This document shows, piece after piece, positions 34,624 to 43,068 of a stretch of 51,692 nucleotides of DNA. A model generated the notes under the pieces. That model did no database searches, was not told the origin of the DNA, and was given only the letters and a program-made list of their open reading frames with translations. The position numbers were made by a program, and so were the translations under genes. Origin of the DNA: Thermodesulfovibrionales bacterium (GTDB lineage Bacteria; Nitrospirota; Thermodesulfovibrionia; Thermodesulfovibrionales; UBA9159). Every line of letters starts with the position of its first letter. Position 1 is the first letter of the stretch. The stretch spans positions 1 through 51,692 of the forward strand of contig DASRZP010000023.1 in assembly GCA_035686305.1 (NCBI GenBank). Reading direction: 5' to 3'.

Positions 34624-36447
34624 CTAGATCTTCTTCAGCTTCATCGCCAATGCCGTCGTCTCCTCCAAGAGCTTCTCAACCTCATCAAGGCCTTTATTCC
34701 AAAAGTCACTGTCCCCTATATCGATCCCGAGCTTCGCAAAGATCCTCCTTGGGGAGTCTGACAACCCTGCTGAGAGAAACTCCTTCACCTTTTCGATAAA
34801 GCCCGGATCTTCCTTGACAGAATGCTGGAGCGACTTCGAGATGAGGAGGCCGCTGGCATAGGAATAGACATAAAAGAAATGACGGATATGTCCCCAATGG
34901 ACCCACCAGTTTTCAGAGCCCGGGGACTGCTCGACATACTTTCCCATGTATCCGGCCATACGCTTTTGGAAGAGTCTGCCGATTTCTTCCTTTGACAGAT
35001 ACCCTTTCTCCCTGAACAGTCCATGGAGTTCCTGCTCAAAGCGGTAACAGGCCACCTGCCTGAATATGGTCGATACATCATCGTTTAACTTGTTCATCAT
35101 AATTACCAGCCGCAATTCATCATTGGCCTCCCCGAGGAGTTCCTGGAGCACGAAGTCTTCCATGAAGGTGCTGGCAACTTCTGCCGTCGAAAGGGGTGAA
35201 TCAAAGTTCAAGGAGTTCTGTTTTCTCCTCATGAGCTCGTTATTGATTCCGTGCCCGAGTTCGTGAGCGATGGTCAAAACGTCCTGAAGCTTGTCCGTGT
35301 GATTAAGGAGGATGTAGGTAGGTTGGGAGATGAGATGGTGGGCGCAAAAGGCTCCGTTTGCCTTCCCTTTTCCCGGATAGACATCGATCTGGCCTTTTTC
35401 AAGAAAGCGCAGAAGGATATCGGAAAAGTCTTTATCGAGATTTCTGAAGACCTTTTCGATGAGCCTGATCGATTTCCCGTAGGAATATCTCTTGCCGATG
35501 TCGCCGTATTCAACGTTCCGCTCGTGGTATTTCAATTGCTTGACTCCCATAAGGTTCGCCTTGAGCCGATAGTACTGTGAAGAGATGGAGAACCGGGCGG
35601 AGACTGCTGTGAGAAGGGCGTCAACAATCCCGCTCTCGATGTCATCAGAGAGGTGTCTGCTGAGGTCGGGGCGGGAGAGCTTCCGAAGCTCATCGTCGGT
35701 CTTCTTATTTGCAAGGATGGAATTTATCTCGGCCTCGGCGACATCGGCATGTTTCTCCACGATTTCATTGAATGCCCGTGCTGCCGAGTCTCTCACCTTC
35801 TTGTTTCTACTGTTTATGAGACTTGATATCTCGGTGAAGGGCTTGTGGCATCTTCTGCCGTCCTCGAGGAGTACCTTCCTCTCTTCTTTTACCAAGAAGC
35901 TCGACGTCATCCTAACCCAATTGGAGAAGGAGGTGGATGACTTGAGGTTCATGATCTTCTCCTCGGGTTCGCTGAGAAGGTACCGGGACTCTGCAAAGAG
36001 GCGTTCAAGGAAATGGCGGTACTCTTTCAGTCCTTCATGCTCGAGGAACCTCCTCTGTCTCTTTCGGGGGATCCTGCTGACCCTGAGATGAAAGAACTGG
36101 ATATCATTGCGGACCCTGTGGGAGAAGTCTTCGATCTTGTTGAATTTGGCTTTGAGGGCAGGACTGTTCTGATCCTCCTGGGTCCTGAGCATAAAGTAAA
36201 AGCCCTCGTCACCATCGGTGCCGCAATGCCTGTTCCAGGCCTCATATTCGTCAAGGGCCTCCTTCAGTACCACGGGATCCCTAAGGTAGTCCCTGCGGTC
36301 CTTCCATTTACCAATAAACTCGTAACTCTTTTTCTCAATCTCCTTGCGCTTCTTTTCTATCTTCGGGTCATCGTCGTGGTCAAAAAGGGGCGTGAGGTCC
36401 CAGGATGTGGAAAAGGTCCTTTTGCTGATCTTCTTTTTTCTTTGCAT
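34624..36447 (-). CDS. M3-family oligoendopeptidase (PepF type)
   Basis: A 607-residue zinc peptidase. The oligopeptidase N-domain covers about 110-170 and the peptidase domain about 195-590. The zinc site is IAHELGHGINNEL (HExxH), with the third ligand in STAEVASTFMEDF 25-30 residues later. It degrades short peptides in the cytoplasm; no signal peptide is seen. A highly basic first ten residues (QRKKKISKRTF) may be a start artefact or a flexible tail. Divergent from the membrane protein gene at 36573, with a short dyad between. Confidence 0.9.
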   Translation of the reverse strand: MQRKKKISKRTFSTSWDLTPLFDHDDDPKIEKKRKEIEKKSYEFIGKWKDRRDYLRDPVVLKEALDEYEAWNRHCGTDGDEGFYFMLRTQEDQNSPALKAKFNKIEDFSHRVRNDIQFFHLRVSRIPRKRQRRFLEHEGLKEYRHFLERLFAESRYLLSEPEEKIMNLKSSTSFSNWVRMTSSFLVKEERKVLLEDGRRCHKPFTEISSLINSRNKKVRDSAARAFNEIVEKHADVAEAEINSILANKKTDDELRKLSRPDLSRHLSDDIESGIVDALLTAVSARFSISSQYYRLKANLMGVKQLKYHERNVEYGDIGKRYSYGKSIRLIEKVFRNLDKDFSDILLRFLEKGQIDVYPGKGKANGAFCAHHLISQPTYILLNHTDKLQDVLTIAHELGHGINNELMRRKQNSLNFDSPLSTAEVASTFMEDFVLQELLGEANDELRLVIMMNKLNDDVSTIFRQVACYRFEQELHGLFREKGYLSKEEIGRLFQKRMAGYMGKYVEQSPGSENWWVHWGHIRHFFYVYSYASGLLISKSLQHSVKEDPGFIEKVKEFLSAGLSDSPRRIFAKLGIDIGDSDFWNKGLDEVEKLLEETTALAMKLKKI

Positions 36448-36499
36448 GGAGCCACTCCTCTCTCGTTCAGGTCATGACGCTGTGTATGCGAGATTCTAG

Positions 36500-36517
36500 C
36501 AACGGAAAATACCGTTG
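36500..36517. promoter_or_regulatory. Short dyad between divergent genes
   Basis: CAACGG-AAAATA-CCGTTG is a perfect 6-bp inverted repeat with a six-base centre, placed between the divergent M3 peptidase and DUF2301-like genes. It could be an operator or a small hairpin. Confidence 0.25.
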
Positions 36518-36572
36518 TCAACGGGCAGCAGTATCTGTGGAGTTAATGATTCCTGATCTGGTATTATTAGGC

Positions 36573-37178
36573 ATGGGCGAGACGAGGATGTTTCAGCCTC
36601 TCACAAGGGAGGACAGAGTCACGGTGGTGCTTTATAGAGCAGGGATCGTCCTCTCGACTCTGATTATCTGCCTTGCTGCTTACATGGCTCTTGGCTTTCG
36701 GAGTTATGAGGAGACCGGCGCCCTCAATCTTACGCTAAATGCAGTGCTTGTTTGTATCTCTATCTCTGTTGGGCTGAGCGTCTTCTTTATCCATCTCTAT
36801 GTCGGCAAATTCCACAGGGTCCTTAAGAAACTCTACTACGTTGCGATTGCCTCGCTTGCGCTGCTTTTCATCCTGGGGAATGGGGATGGAGCAGCAGTTC
36901 TCCTGCACAAAGGCTATGGTCCGCTCTTCCTCATACCGCTGTCGGGCTGCCTCGGTTTCATAACGGCAAAAGAAGCCTTCTGCTTCCAGCTGATGGAAGG
37001 CTATCTCCTTGCCCTGACCATGCCGCTTTTCCTCCTTCTCACCTCTCTGGGCGTTGTGACACAAAAGAGTATTTCTTACGGTCTTCTCCTCATAGCAGGC
37101 ATGCTCGCTCTTTTTACCCTGAGAAAGGTCTTCATGCCGATCCATTACGACATCGGCGACAAGTCTGCCTACACGTAG
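36573..37178 (+). CDS. DUF2301-like integral membrane protein
   Basis: About 201 residues with six hydrophobic helices (near AGIVLSTLIICLAA, VLVCISISVGLSVFF, VAIASLALLFIL, LFLIPLSGCLGF, LALTMPLFLLL, GLLLIAGMLALF). The loop FHRVLKKLYY and the segment CLGFITAKEAFCFQLMEGY look like the DUF2301 family of uncharacterised membrane proteins. The start is uncertain: ATG at 36546, 36573 or 36585 are in frame, and the 36474 start would overlap the peptidase promoter area. No ribosome site is strong. No role is proposed. Confidence 0.7.
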   Translation: MGETRMFQPLTREDRVTVVLYRAGIVLSTLIICLAAYMALGFRSYEETGALNLTLNAVLVCISISVGLSVFFIHLYVGKFHRVLKKLYYVAIASLALLFILGNGDGAAVLLHKGYGPLFLIPLSGCLGFITAKEAFCFQLMEGYLLALTMPLFLLLTSLGVVTQKSISYGLLLIAGMLALFTLRKVFMPIHYDIGDKSAYT

Positions 37179-37302
37179 TCCGGATAAGCAGTGAGTGACA
37201 GCCATGTCAGGGAAGGACAAGACATATTCTCTTGTTTTCCTTGACCTCTTCACCGCAGTCCGTGCATGGATCAGAGAGCATTCAATGAAAGGAGCAGTAG
37301 CG

Positions 37303-37438
37303 TGCAGACTTGCATCAGTGGATGAATACGCCAAGTGTGAGGTCCTGGCGTTTGCGGTCATACCGGCGAAAGCCGGTATCCAGTGACTTTCCTGGGAACA
37401 GAACAACGTCGCTGGATTCCGGGTCAAGCCAGAATGAC
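37303..37438. repeat. Dispersed repeat, copy 3 (extended)
   Basis: Same unit as 27755-27900: left flank with CTTGCATCAGTGGA and GTGAGGTCCTG, then the palindromic core 37357-37438 ending CAAGCCAGAATGAC. Its right end lies about 20 bases from the first recognisable ppnP codons, so its insertion or growth may have removed the ppnP 5' end. Bases 37179-37302 show no gene. Confidence 0.7.
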
Positions 37439-37455
37439 ACGAGCAGGGCGATCCT

Positions 37456-37714
37456 CTTTAAGACGGTTCGAAAAAACGCTCGGAATCATGTTGCCCGGCG
37501 AATACGAATTCAGCACCAGAGAGAAGGAGATGATGGAGATATTCTCCGGAGAACTCGAAGTCCTTCTGCCCGGGGAGACCCTCTGGAAGACCGTGAGGGG
37601 AGGGTGTCCTTTGAGGTTGCTGCCGACTCAACATTCAGATTGAAGATAAGGACGCTGACTGATTACTGTTGCTCTTTGTTGCTGACACTTGATATGACGA
37701 ACCGTGAACGCTGA
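37456..37714 (+). pseudogene. ppnP: Broken pyrimidine/purine nucleoside phosphorylase (PpnP, DUF1255)
   Basis: The reading RFEKTLGIMLPGEYEFST then KEMMEIFSGELEVLLPGET is the middle of the small cupin enzyme PpnP. About 30 N-terminal residues are missing and replaced by the dispersed repeat. Near 37600-37606 the frame shifts, and the C-terminus continues in another frame as VSFEVAADSTFRLKIRTLTD then YCCSLL to TGA 37714. Both halves are otherwise well kept, so the damage looks recent. It cannot make a functional enzyme as read. Confidence 0.8.
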
Positions 37715-38087
37715 AGTCAGGACTAATCGTTTCGTTAGGAAAGGGACATTCCTTCACAAATAGTCTCGGTATCATTAATACCGACTTATTCGCAGTTTCG
37801 CCGTGGCGCAACTGAACAAGAGTTCACCATCAAACACGCGGGCATGTCGATGCGTCCACTCTGGGAGTGCTCGTTGAACACGTCGAGATGCAACATCCCA
37901 GGACACCGCACGCAACACTTCTGATGCAGTTCTCATAACTGAATCTTTCAAACGATAACCAATTTGACAAGCGTATTTTGTTCTGATATAAGGTAATAAA
38001 AGGGATATTGCCCTCTTTGCGAACATAGAGAATCTTGATTTCTCTTTTTTAAATGCAAAAACGTTAAAGGGGAGGGAGGACCTGACG
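37715..38087. other. Intergenic region before the exported hydrolase
   Basis: About 370 bases without a convincing gene; minus-strand ORFs overlap the hydrolase. It contains a strong promoter (below). The leader from the promoter to the ATG is about 90 bases. Confidence 0.4.
37964..37992 (+). promoter_or_regulatory. Strong candidate sigma70 promoter for the exported hydrolase
   Basis: Perfect TTGACA (37964-37969), 17-base spacer and TATAAG (37987-37992). GGGAGGGAGGA stands just before the ATG at 38088. One of the best promoters in the window. Confidence 0.65.
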
Positions 38088-38744
38088 ATGAAGAAACTTT
38101 TTGTAATGGCACTGGTATGCGCACTTCCCATTTCAGCGGTAGCGCAGCTTTCTGATGTGCTGGAAGCGCCCAAAGCCGATGCTAAGTACGTCATTTACCT
38201 GCATGGAGTCGGGGTCGAAAAGTACGGTGTCGCGAAAGCGTCCGAGGACTACAGAGGTATCGTGAAGGCTCTCCAGCAGCGTGGCTTCGTCGTCATTAGC
38301 GAAGTGCGTTCGCCCGACACTAAGGTGAGCGAGTACGGTAAGAAGGTCGCGGGCCAAGTCAAGGCTCTCGTCACCAAGGGCGTTCCTCCTGAGAATGTCA
38401 CTGTGGTTGGCTACTCAAAGGGAGGGTTGATTACTCTGTGGGCCTCAGCTGCCGGTGATGACCCGAAAGTAAACTACGTGGTTCTGGCCGGCTGCATCCA
38501 GAAGGGAAAGGAGTCTTACGAGACCTATGCGAACAGCGTCGCACCGAAACTGAAGGGCCGAATTCTCTCAATGTACGACGCGGCCGATCCTGACCGCGGC
38601 ACTTGTAAGGACTTCTTTGCGGCAGCAGGTGACAAGGTCACCGGCAAGGAAATAGTGTTTGAGACGGGAGAAGGTCATGGCTTGTTTAGAAAAGCGGTCG
38701 ATCAATGGATGAATCCGCTTAATTACTGGGCTAATGGCAAGTAA
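38088..38744 (+). CDS. Exported alpha/beta hydrolase
   Basis: A 218-residue serine hydrolase with a Sec signal peptide (KKLFVMALVCALPISAVAQ). The mature protein shows an oxyanion strand YVIYLHGVGVE, the nucleophile elbow GYSKGG, a likely acid in MYDAADPD and the His in GEGHGLF, so the triad is complete. Small size with no lid domain suggests a simple esterase; substrate unknown. GGGAGGGAGGA gives a strong start. It stands alone between non-coding stretches next to the broken ppnP and a repeat, and its codon and base style looks different from the operons beside it, which hints at transfer. Confidence 0.8.
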   Translation: MKKLFVMALVCALPISAVAQLSDVLEAPKADAKYVIYLHGVGVEKYGVAKASEDYRGIVKALQQRGFVVISEVRSPDTKVSEYGKKVAGQVKALVTKGVPPENVTVVGYSKGGLITLWASAAGDDPKVNYVVLAGCIQKGKESYETYANSVAPKLKGRILSMYDAADPDRGTCKDFFAAAGDKVTGKEIVFETGEGHGLFRKAVDQWMNPLNYWANGK

Positions 38745-39291
38745 CCTGCGAATAATGAGTCCGGAGCGCCAATTAGTTGCTTTAACTCGGTAGCCTGACT
38801 CGACGGCGCACCACCAGTTGATCCACGCCGACCGCTTCTCGGCTCATGATTTTGTTGTTAGCACTGCTTGATTCTTGCGAAAAAGCTTTGCTGTTGTAAA
38901 TAATTGAACCGCGTTTGGTTGTCCGCTAAATGGGGGTCGGCGGAGGCGATACCATGCGACGAAAAGTTGCTAACCACTCATTTGTGGTCGCTTAGCGATG
39001 AACGTTTCTTCTACCATTTCACACGATGAAAAAGTGGGGCTCGGACGTTCATCTATGTGAGACTACATGCCCACATCTGAAGGGCCACCCAAGGTACGGG
39101 GCGAACTCCTTAGTTATCTCTTATCGAAACTCGCGGCAGTTGCAGGAAGTACAATACCTCAGGGAGGATGGATAAACCTATCAAGGTTTCTTACACAAGC
39201 CAGCAGTTTTAGTAACGGCCAGAACGCGATGGGACAACTGAATCGAAAGACACGCGGCCATCCCCGAAAGAAGACCAGCCGTGAATGAGAC
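38745..39291. other. Intergenic region with nested hairpins
   Basis: About 550 bases between the hydrolase and aroE. A 73-codon ORF at 39067-39288 lacks family features. Its most striking content is the structured segment 38969-39053 described next. No terminator with a T-run was found. Confidence 0.4.
38969..39053. ncRNA. Two adjacent structured hairpins, possible RNA or element end
   Basis: First GCTAA-CCAC / GTGG-TCGC-TTAGC (38969-38996), then a 57-base hairpin with a perfect 9-bp closing stem GATGAACGT / ACGTTCATC (38997-39053) and inner pairing CCA...TTTCA / TGAAA...TGG. They directly abut. It may be a small RNA, or the terminal hairpin of a lost insertion element. Confidence 0.3.
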
Positions 39292-40116
39292 TCATCTCTT
39301 AAATCCCATGATGGCGTTGCGCATGATAGCGACGGGCGGTTTGATGCCTGTCCATATCTCGAAGGCAAGCACGCCCTGGTGGAGAAGCATGCCCAAGCCA
39401 TCGAGTGTCTTGCATCCCTTCAGGGACGCAGCTTTGAGGAGAGGGGTCTTTTTGTATATCACGTCGCATATGACCATTTTTTCAGTAATGAGATCGGCGT
39501 GTAAGGGCAGGGGGTCGGTCTCTTTCAGGCCGAGAGGCGTCGCGTTAATAACGATATCGATCCCTTCCAATCTGTCAAGGCTTTTACAGACCCTCACGTT
39601 TGCACGGATGTTGCCCAGATCGCCTACGAGTCTTCCGACCTTGGCCTCATCGATATCGAATATGGCGACGCCGTCGGCCTTCTGGCTCAGGTAGTAGCTT
39701 ATCGCCCTGCAGGCCCCTCCCGCGCCGATTATGAGGACCCGTTTTCCTTCAACCGTAATTCCTGCTTCAGATAAGGATCCCATGAAACCCCTGCCGTCGG
39801 TGTTGTAGCCTGTTAGTCTGCCGTCCCTGTTCTCTATGGTGTTGACGGCGCCGATAAAGGAGGCTTCCTCATGGACAGCATCAAGGAGCCCGATCACGTT
39901 CTCCTTGTGAGGGATCGTTACATTCACCCCTTTGAGGTCCAGGGCCCGAATCGCCCTGACAGCCTCGCCCAACGAGTCAGGCCTCACCGGAAATGTGATG
40001 TAGCAGTAATCAAGGCCCAGATACTCAAAGGCCGCGTTGTGCATCGCAGGAGAAAGACTGTGCTCAACGGGATAGCCGAAGAGACCGGTGATCTTTGTTG
40101 TCCCGCTTATCTTCAT
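39292..40116 (-). CDS. aroE: Shikimate dehydrogenase
   Basis: A 274-residue AroE that reduces 3-dehydroshikimate with NADPH in aromatic amino acid synthesis. Substrate residues: GYPVEHSLSPAMHNAAF, GVNVTIPHKENV (Lys) and NTDGRGF; the nucleotide fold has LIIGAGGACRAISYYL, and the C-terminal GLGMLLHQG motif is intact. It overlaps the DUF512 gene by four bases and is the last gene of the minus-strand operon that begins with def. No other aro gene is in the window. Confidence 0.95.
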   Translation of the reverse strand: MKISGTTKITGLFGYPVEHSLSPAMHNAAFEYLGLDYCYITFPVRPDSLGEAVRAIRALDLKGVNVTIPHKENVIGLLDAVHEEASFIGAVNTIENRDGRLTGYNTDGRGFMGSLSEAGITVEGKRVLIIGAGGACRAISYYLSQKADGVAIFDIDEAKVGRLVGDLGNIRANVRVCKSLDRLEGIDIVINATPLGLKETDPLPLHADLITEKMVICDVIYKKTPLLKAASLKGCKTLDGLGMLLHQGVLAFEIWTGIKPPVAIMRNAIMGFKR

Positions 40117-41444
40117 AACGACGTGACTGCCTCCAATAATCCTTTCGGCGTCGATTCAATGACATAAGGCCTTATTCCGAGGAGATCTTCAATATCCTGT
40201 TTTGATACATCATCGAGAAAGACCTCATGACCTTCTCTCATGACAACATCGGGAATCAGCAGGATATCGTCCTTCTTCACGAATTCCGACAGACTTCGCA
40301 TCACGTCCCTTCCCGTGAGAAGCCCGGTAACGGTAACGCTTTTCCCGAAGAAGGTGTTTTCAATCGGAATCACTTCTATATCAATGCCGCCTTTCTTGAG
40401 TCCGTCGGCAAATCTGACCAGGTACGGATAGAAAGAGGTTCCGGTGAACGTAACAAATCTGTGACCGGTCTTGTCTCTCCCCTGGTCTCCTGACTCCGTG
40501 GCCTGAGAGGGTTGCGGCATTTTCATCCTCTTAGCTTGGTAAAGAAAAAATGGAACCATTCCGACCCCATTTTCTCTCTGGGGAAGCTCTCCATAAGCGC
40601 GAAGAGGCGGGAAGGGTGTTTCAGCCTTTATGTAGAGTTCATCAGCTGCGTAAACAATGGAATCGCCGTGCTTCTTCCTGAACCTCTTCTGAAAGGAGTC
40701 GATAACCCCGATGGCGCTCAGGGCATCATCTTTTTCCACTGCCTTCAGTTTGGGTGCGGTCTTCCGGTGAGTGGTGAGGCCGACGGGGACAACAGCGATA
40801 GAGGAGACATAGGGATAGAATTTATAGAGGTCCCTGATTGTCTGCTGCAGGTTCTTACCGTCGTTATACCCAGGACAGAGGACAATCTGACAGTGCATCT
40901 TTATCTTGTGCTCCTTGAAGAACTGTATTTCCTTCAGGACGTCGGACGCCTTCGGACTACCAAGGAGGGCGTTCCGGACAGCCCTGTCTGTGGAGTGGAT
41001 CGAGATATAGAGGGGGCTCAGCCTCTGTTCCACGATCCTCTTCTTCTCCTCCTTCGTAAGATTCGTGAGCGTGATATAATTGCCATAGAGGAAGGACATG
41101 CGGTAATCTTCGTCTTTGACATAGAGGGTCCTCCGAAGCCCCTTCGGAAGCTGACTCACAAAACAGAAGAGACACTTGTTCCTGCAAAGCCGTATCTTGA
41201 AGGGTTTGATCTCTATACCCGTGTCCTGTCCTTCCTTCAGGAAGAGCCTGAAGGAGAGTTTCCTCTCTCTTCTCCTGACAGTGATATCGAGCTGGGCATC
41301 ATTCCCGTAAAAGAGAAAGTCGATGACGTCATTGACTTCATTGCCATTGATCGACAGGATAACGTCTCCCCGTGCCATCCCTCCTGCATGGGCCAAACTG
41401 CCGGGTCTTACGCTTTCGATCTCGGCTCCGCCAGGATTATGCAC
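40113..41444 (-). CDS. DUF512 radical SAM-like iron-sulfur protein with PDZ domain
   Basis: A 443-residue protein with an N-terminal PDZ-like domain (about 5-80: SVRPGSLAHAGGMARGDVI, INGNEV), a cluster motif CRNKCLFCFVSQLPKGLR, a TIM-barrel-like part with LYISIHSTD and CQIVLCPGYNDG, and a C-terminal DUF512 domain (about 210-430). The C-x3-C-x2-C pattern and length match the conserved family known from cyanobacteria and many anaerobes, whose activity is unknown. It overlaps pgsA by eight bases. The operon context is general housekeeping. Confidence 0.88.
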   Translation of the reverse strand: MHNPGGAEIESVRPGSLAHAGGMARGDVILSINGNEVNDVIDFLFYGNDAQLDITVRRRERKLSFRLFLKEGQDTGIEIKPFKIRLCRNKCLFCFVSQLPKGLRRTLYVKDEDYRMSFLYGNYITLTNLTKEEKKRIVEQRLSPLYISIHSTDRAVRNALLGSPKASDVLKEIQFFKEHKIKMHCQIVLCPGYNDGKNLQQTIRDLYKFYPYVSSIAVVPVGLTTHRKTAPKLKAVEKDDALSAIGVIDSFQKRFRKKHGDSIVYAADELYIKAETPFPPLRAYGELPQRENGVGMVPFFLYQAKRMKMPQPSQATESGDQGRDKTGHRFVTFTGTSFYPYLVRFADGLKKGGIDIEVIPIENTFFGKSVTVTGLLTGRDVMRSLSEFVKKDDILLIPDVVMREGHEVFLDDVSKQDIEDLLGIRPYVIESTPKGLLEAVTSL

Positions 41445-41973
41445 CTGCCTGCTTAAGCCCCCTATAAATGTAATGCAACCCTGAGATGATCGTAAGAATT
41501 GCCGTCACCCATATGAGAAGATCGCGAATGTCGGGGATAGCAGGGAAATTCAGAACGAGAAGCACGTACCAGAGGAGGAGAAGTTGCAGGGCAATGGCTG
41601 TCTTTCCGAAGATCGTAGTGTCGACTTTGCTTGTATCGGCGACGATGTAAATTACAATCCATCCCGTCACGACGATTACGTCCCTGCTGATGATAACAAT
41701 TGTGAGCCATTTCGGAACGAGATGATAGACCGAAAAAAGGATGAAGGACGTGACGAGAAGGAATTTGTCGGCAAGGGGATCGAGAAACTTTCCGAGGGCG
41801 GTCTTTTGGTTCCTGAGGCGGGCGATGAGGCCATCAAAGGTATCTGTCAGAGCTGCGACAGCAAAGAGATAGAGCGCGATATCATATCTCCGATAGATGA
41901 TGGACGTGACGAAGAGCGGTATGAGGACGATCCTTGCTATCGTCAGGGTGTTCGGAAGGTTCAGGCTCTCCAT
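41437..41973 (-). CDS. pgsA: CDP-diacylglycerol-glycerol-3-phosphate phosphatidyltransferase
   Basis: A 178-residue membrane enzyme making phosphatidylglycerol phosphate. The CDP-alcohol motif D-x2-D-G-x2-A-R-x8-G-x3-D-x3-D reads DTFDGLIAR then GKFLDPLADK with every ligand present. Four or five helices follow (for instance YLFAVAALTD, TIVIISRDVIVVTGWIV, LLLLWYVLLVL). MESLNLPNTLTIARI is a typical start. It stands nine bases after the TPR gene, in one operon. Secure by motif; the exact alcohol acceptor is by homology. Confidence 0.93.
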   Translation of the reverse strand: MESLNLPNTLTIARIVLIPLFVTSIIYRRYDIALYLFAVAALTDTFDGLIARLRNQKTALGKFLDPLADKFLLVTSFILFSVYHLVPKWLTIVIISRDVIVVTGWIVIYIVADTSKVDTTIFGKTAIALQLLLLWYVLLVLNFPAIPDIRDLLIWVTAILTIISGLHYIYRGLKQAGA

Positions 41974-41982
41974 GATCCTCCT

Positions 41983-43068
41983 TTACGGTACGTTAAAGGG
42001 AATCGGGTTGAATTTCAGCGCTGAATCGATCTCTTTATACCCTTCACCGGCGTTCCTTCCATTGCTCACAAAGTTGAGAAGTGCGCCTGAATGGCAGGCC
42101 TCTATCATAAAACCCCTGTTCGATGATTCCTTGTAAGACTTCCTGAAAATTCTCTCTGCCCCTGCTCTGTCACCCTTCATGAAAGATACCTGCCCCATAC
42201 CCAACCATGAATAGATGAGTCCTCTTTTATCCTTTGTCTTCCTGAACCGTTCTGCAGCCATCTCAAAGCATTCTCCCGCCTTCTTCAGCCTTCCCTTCAT
42301 CATGTGGGTCATGCCCATGCTCCAGAGGGTGTAAGAATAGCTCACGACATCGCCTATGATTTTGTACTCCTTTTCCGCCCTCTTCAGATGTTTCATTGCA
42401 CCGGCATAGTCAGCCTTCATTCTCAGGGCATTGCCGATTCCGCAGTGAGAGTAAGCGATGCCAAACCTGTCATGAAGTGAGGAGAGCAGCCTGTTCGCCT
42501 CTCTATAGTACACGAGTGAGTCCTCCCACAGACCGGACACTCTTGAGACACCGCCAAGGCCGCAAAGACAGTATCCTATGGCGGTCAGATGCTCATCGTC
42601 CCGAAAGGATTCAAAGAGCCTCTCTGCCTTCTCGAAGGAATCGATAGCCCTCCTTGTATCCCCTCCGACCCTGAAGGCGCCACCCTCCGCCCAGAGGACA
42701 AAGGCGATCCCGTCCTTATCAGATTGATGCTCATAGATTGCCTTGGCTTGTGCAAAGAGTCCCAAAGCCTCTTTCCAGTTCCCAAGTGCCCTTACGGACA
42801 GGCCGAGACCAACGAGGGCGTCGGCATGCGCGGCCCTCGTCTTTTTCCGCCTGCTTAACGACACTGCTTCCCTGTAGGCCCTCTCAGCCTTTTCGAAATC
42901 TCCTGTCATCCGGGAAGTATCGCCGAGGGACAAAAGACATGCAAGCACGTCCTCTCTCTCTCCGTTCTTTCTCGCTATCCTCAGGGCTCTCCGATATAAC
43001 AACAACGCCTTGTGATACTCTGAGTCCTCGCGGAGTTCTTCCGCTTTCTGAAAAAGGTCATTTACCAT
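41983..43068 (-). CDS. Tetratricopeptide-repeat protein
   Basis: A 361-residue all-helical protein with about eight TPR units, visible as spaced A-x3-Y/F-x-x-A patterns: KAERAYREAVSL, LGLFAQAKAIYE, AIDSFEKAERLFE, DSLVYYREANRL, GAMKHLKRAEKEY, KAGECFEMAAERF and GAERIFRKSYKE. No signal peptide or enzyme domain. It probably scaffolds protein contacts in the cytoplasm; the partner is unknown. Its start overlaps the rpe stop by 11 bases, so it is expressed with rpe. Similar TPR genes are frequent in this kind of operon, but no role follows from that. Confidence 0.85.
   Translation of the reverse strand: MVNDLFQKAEELREDSEYHKALLLYRRALRIARKNGEREDVLACLLSLGDTSRMTGDFEKAERAYREAVSLSRRKKTRAAHADALVGLGLSVRALGNWKEALGLFAQAKAIYEHQSDKDGIAFVLWAEGGAFRVGGDTRRAIDSFEKAERLFESFRDDEHLTAIGYCLCGLGGVSRVSGLWEDSLVYYREANRLLSSLHDRFGIAYSHCGIGNALRMKADYAGAMKHLKRAEKEYKIIGDVVSYSYTLWSMGMTHMMKGRLKKAGECFEMAAERFRKTKDKRGLIYSWLGMGQVSFMKGDRAGAERIFRKSYKESSNRGFMIEACHSGALLNFVSNGRNAGEGYKEIDSALKFNPIPFNVP

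Noticed and set aside
37310-37714. 134-codon ORF as a new gene
   Set aside because: Its first part is the translated dispersed repeat and its end is the shifted C-terminus of ppnP.
38780-38870. Integron attC site near the exported hydrolase
   Set aside because: The GTTRRRY and RYYYAAC core pairs are not present and no integrase is seen; GTTAGC alone is not enough.
39067-39288. 73-codon ORF before aroE
   Set aside because: No ribosome site, no motif, and composition like the surrounding non-coding DNA.
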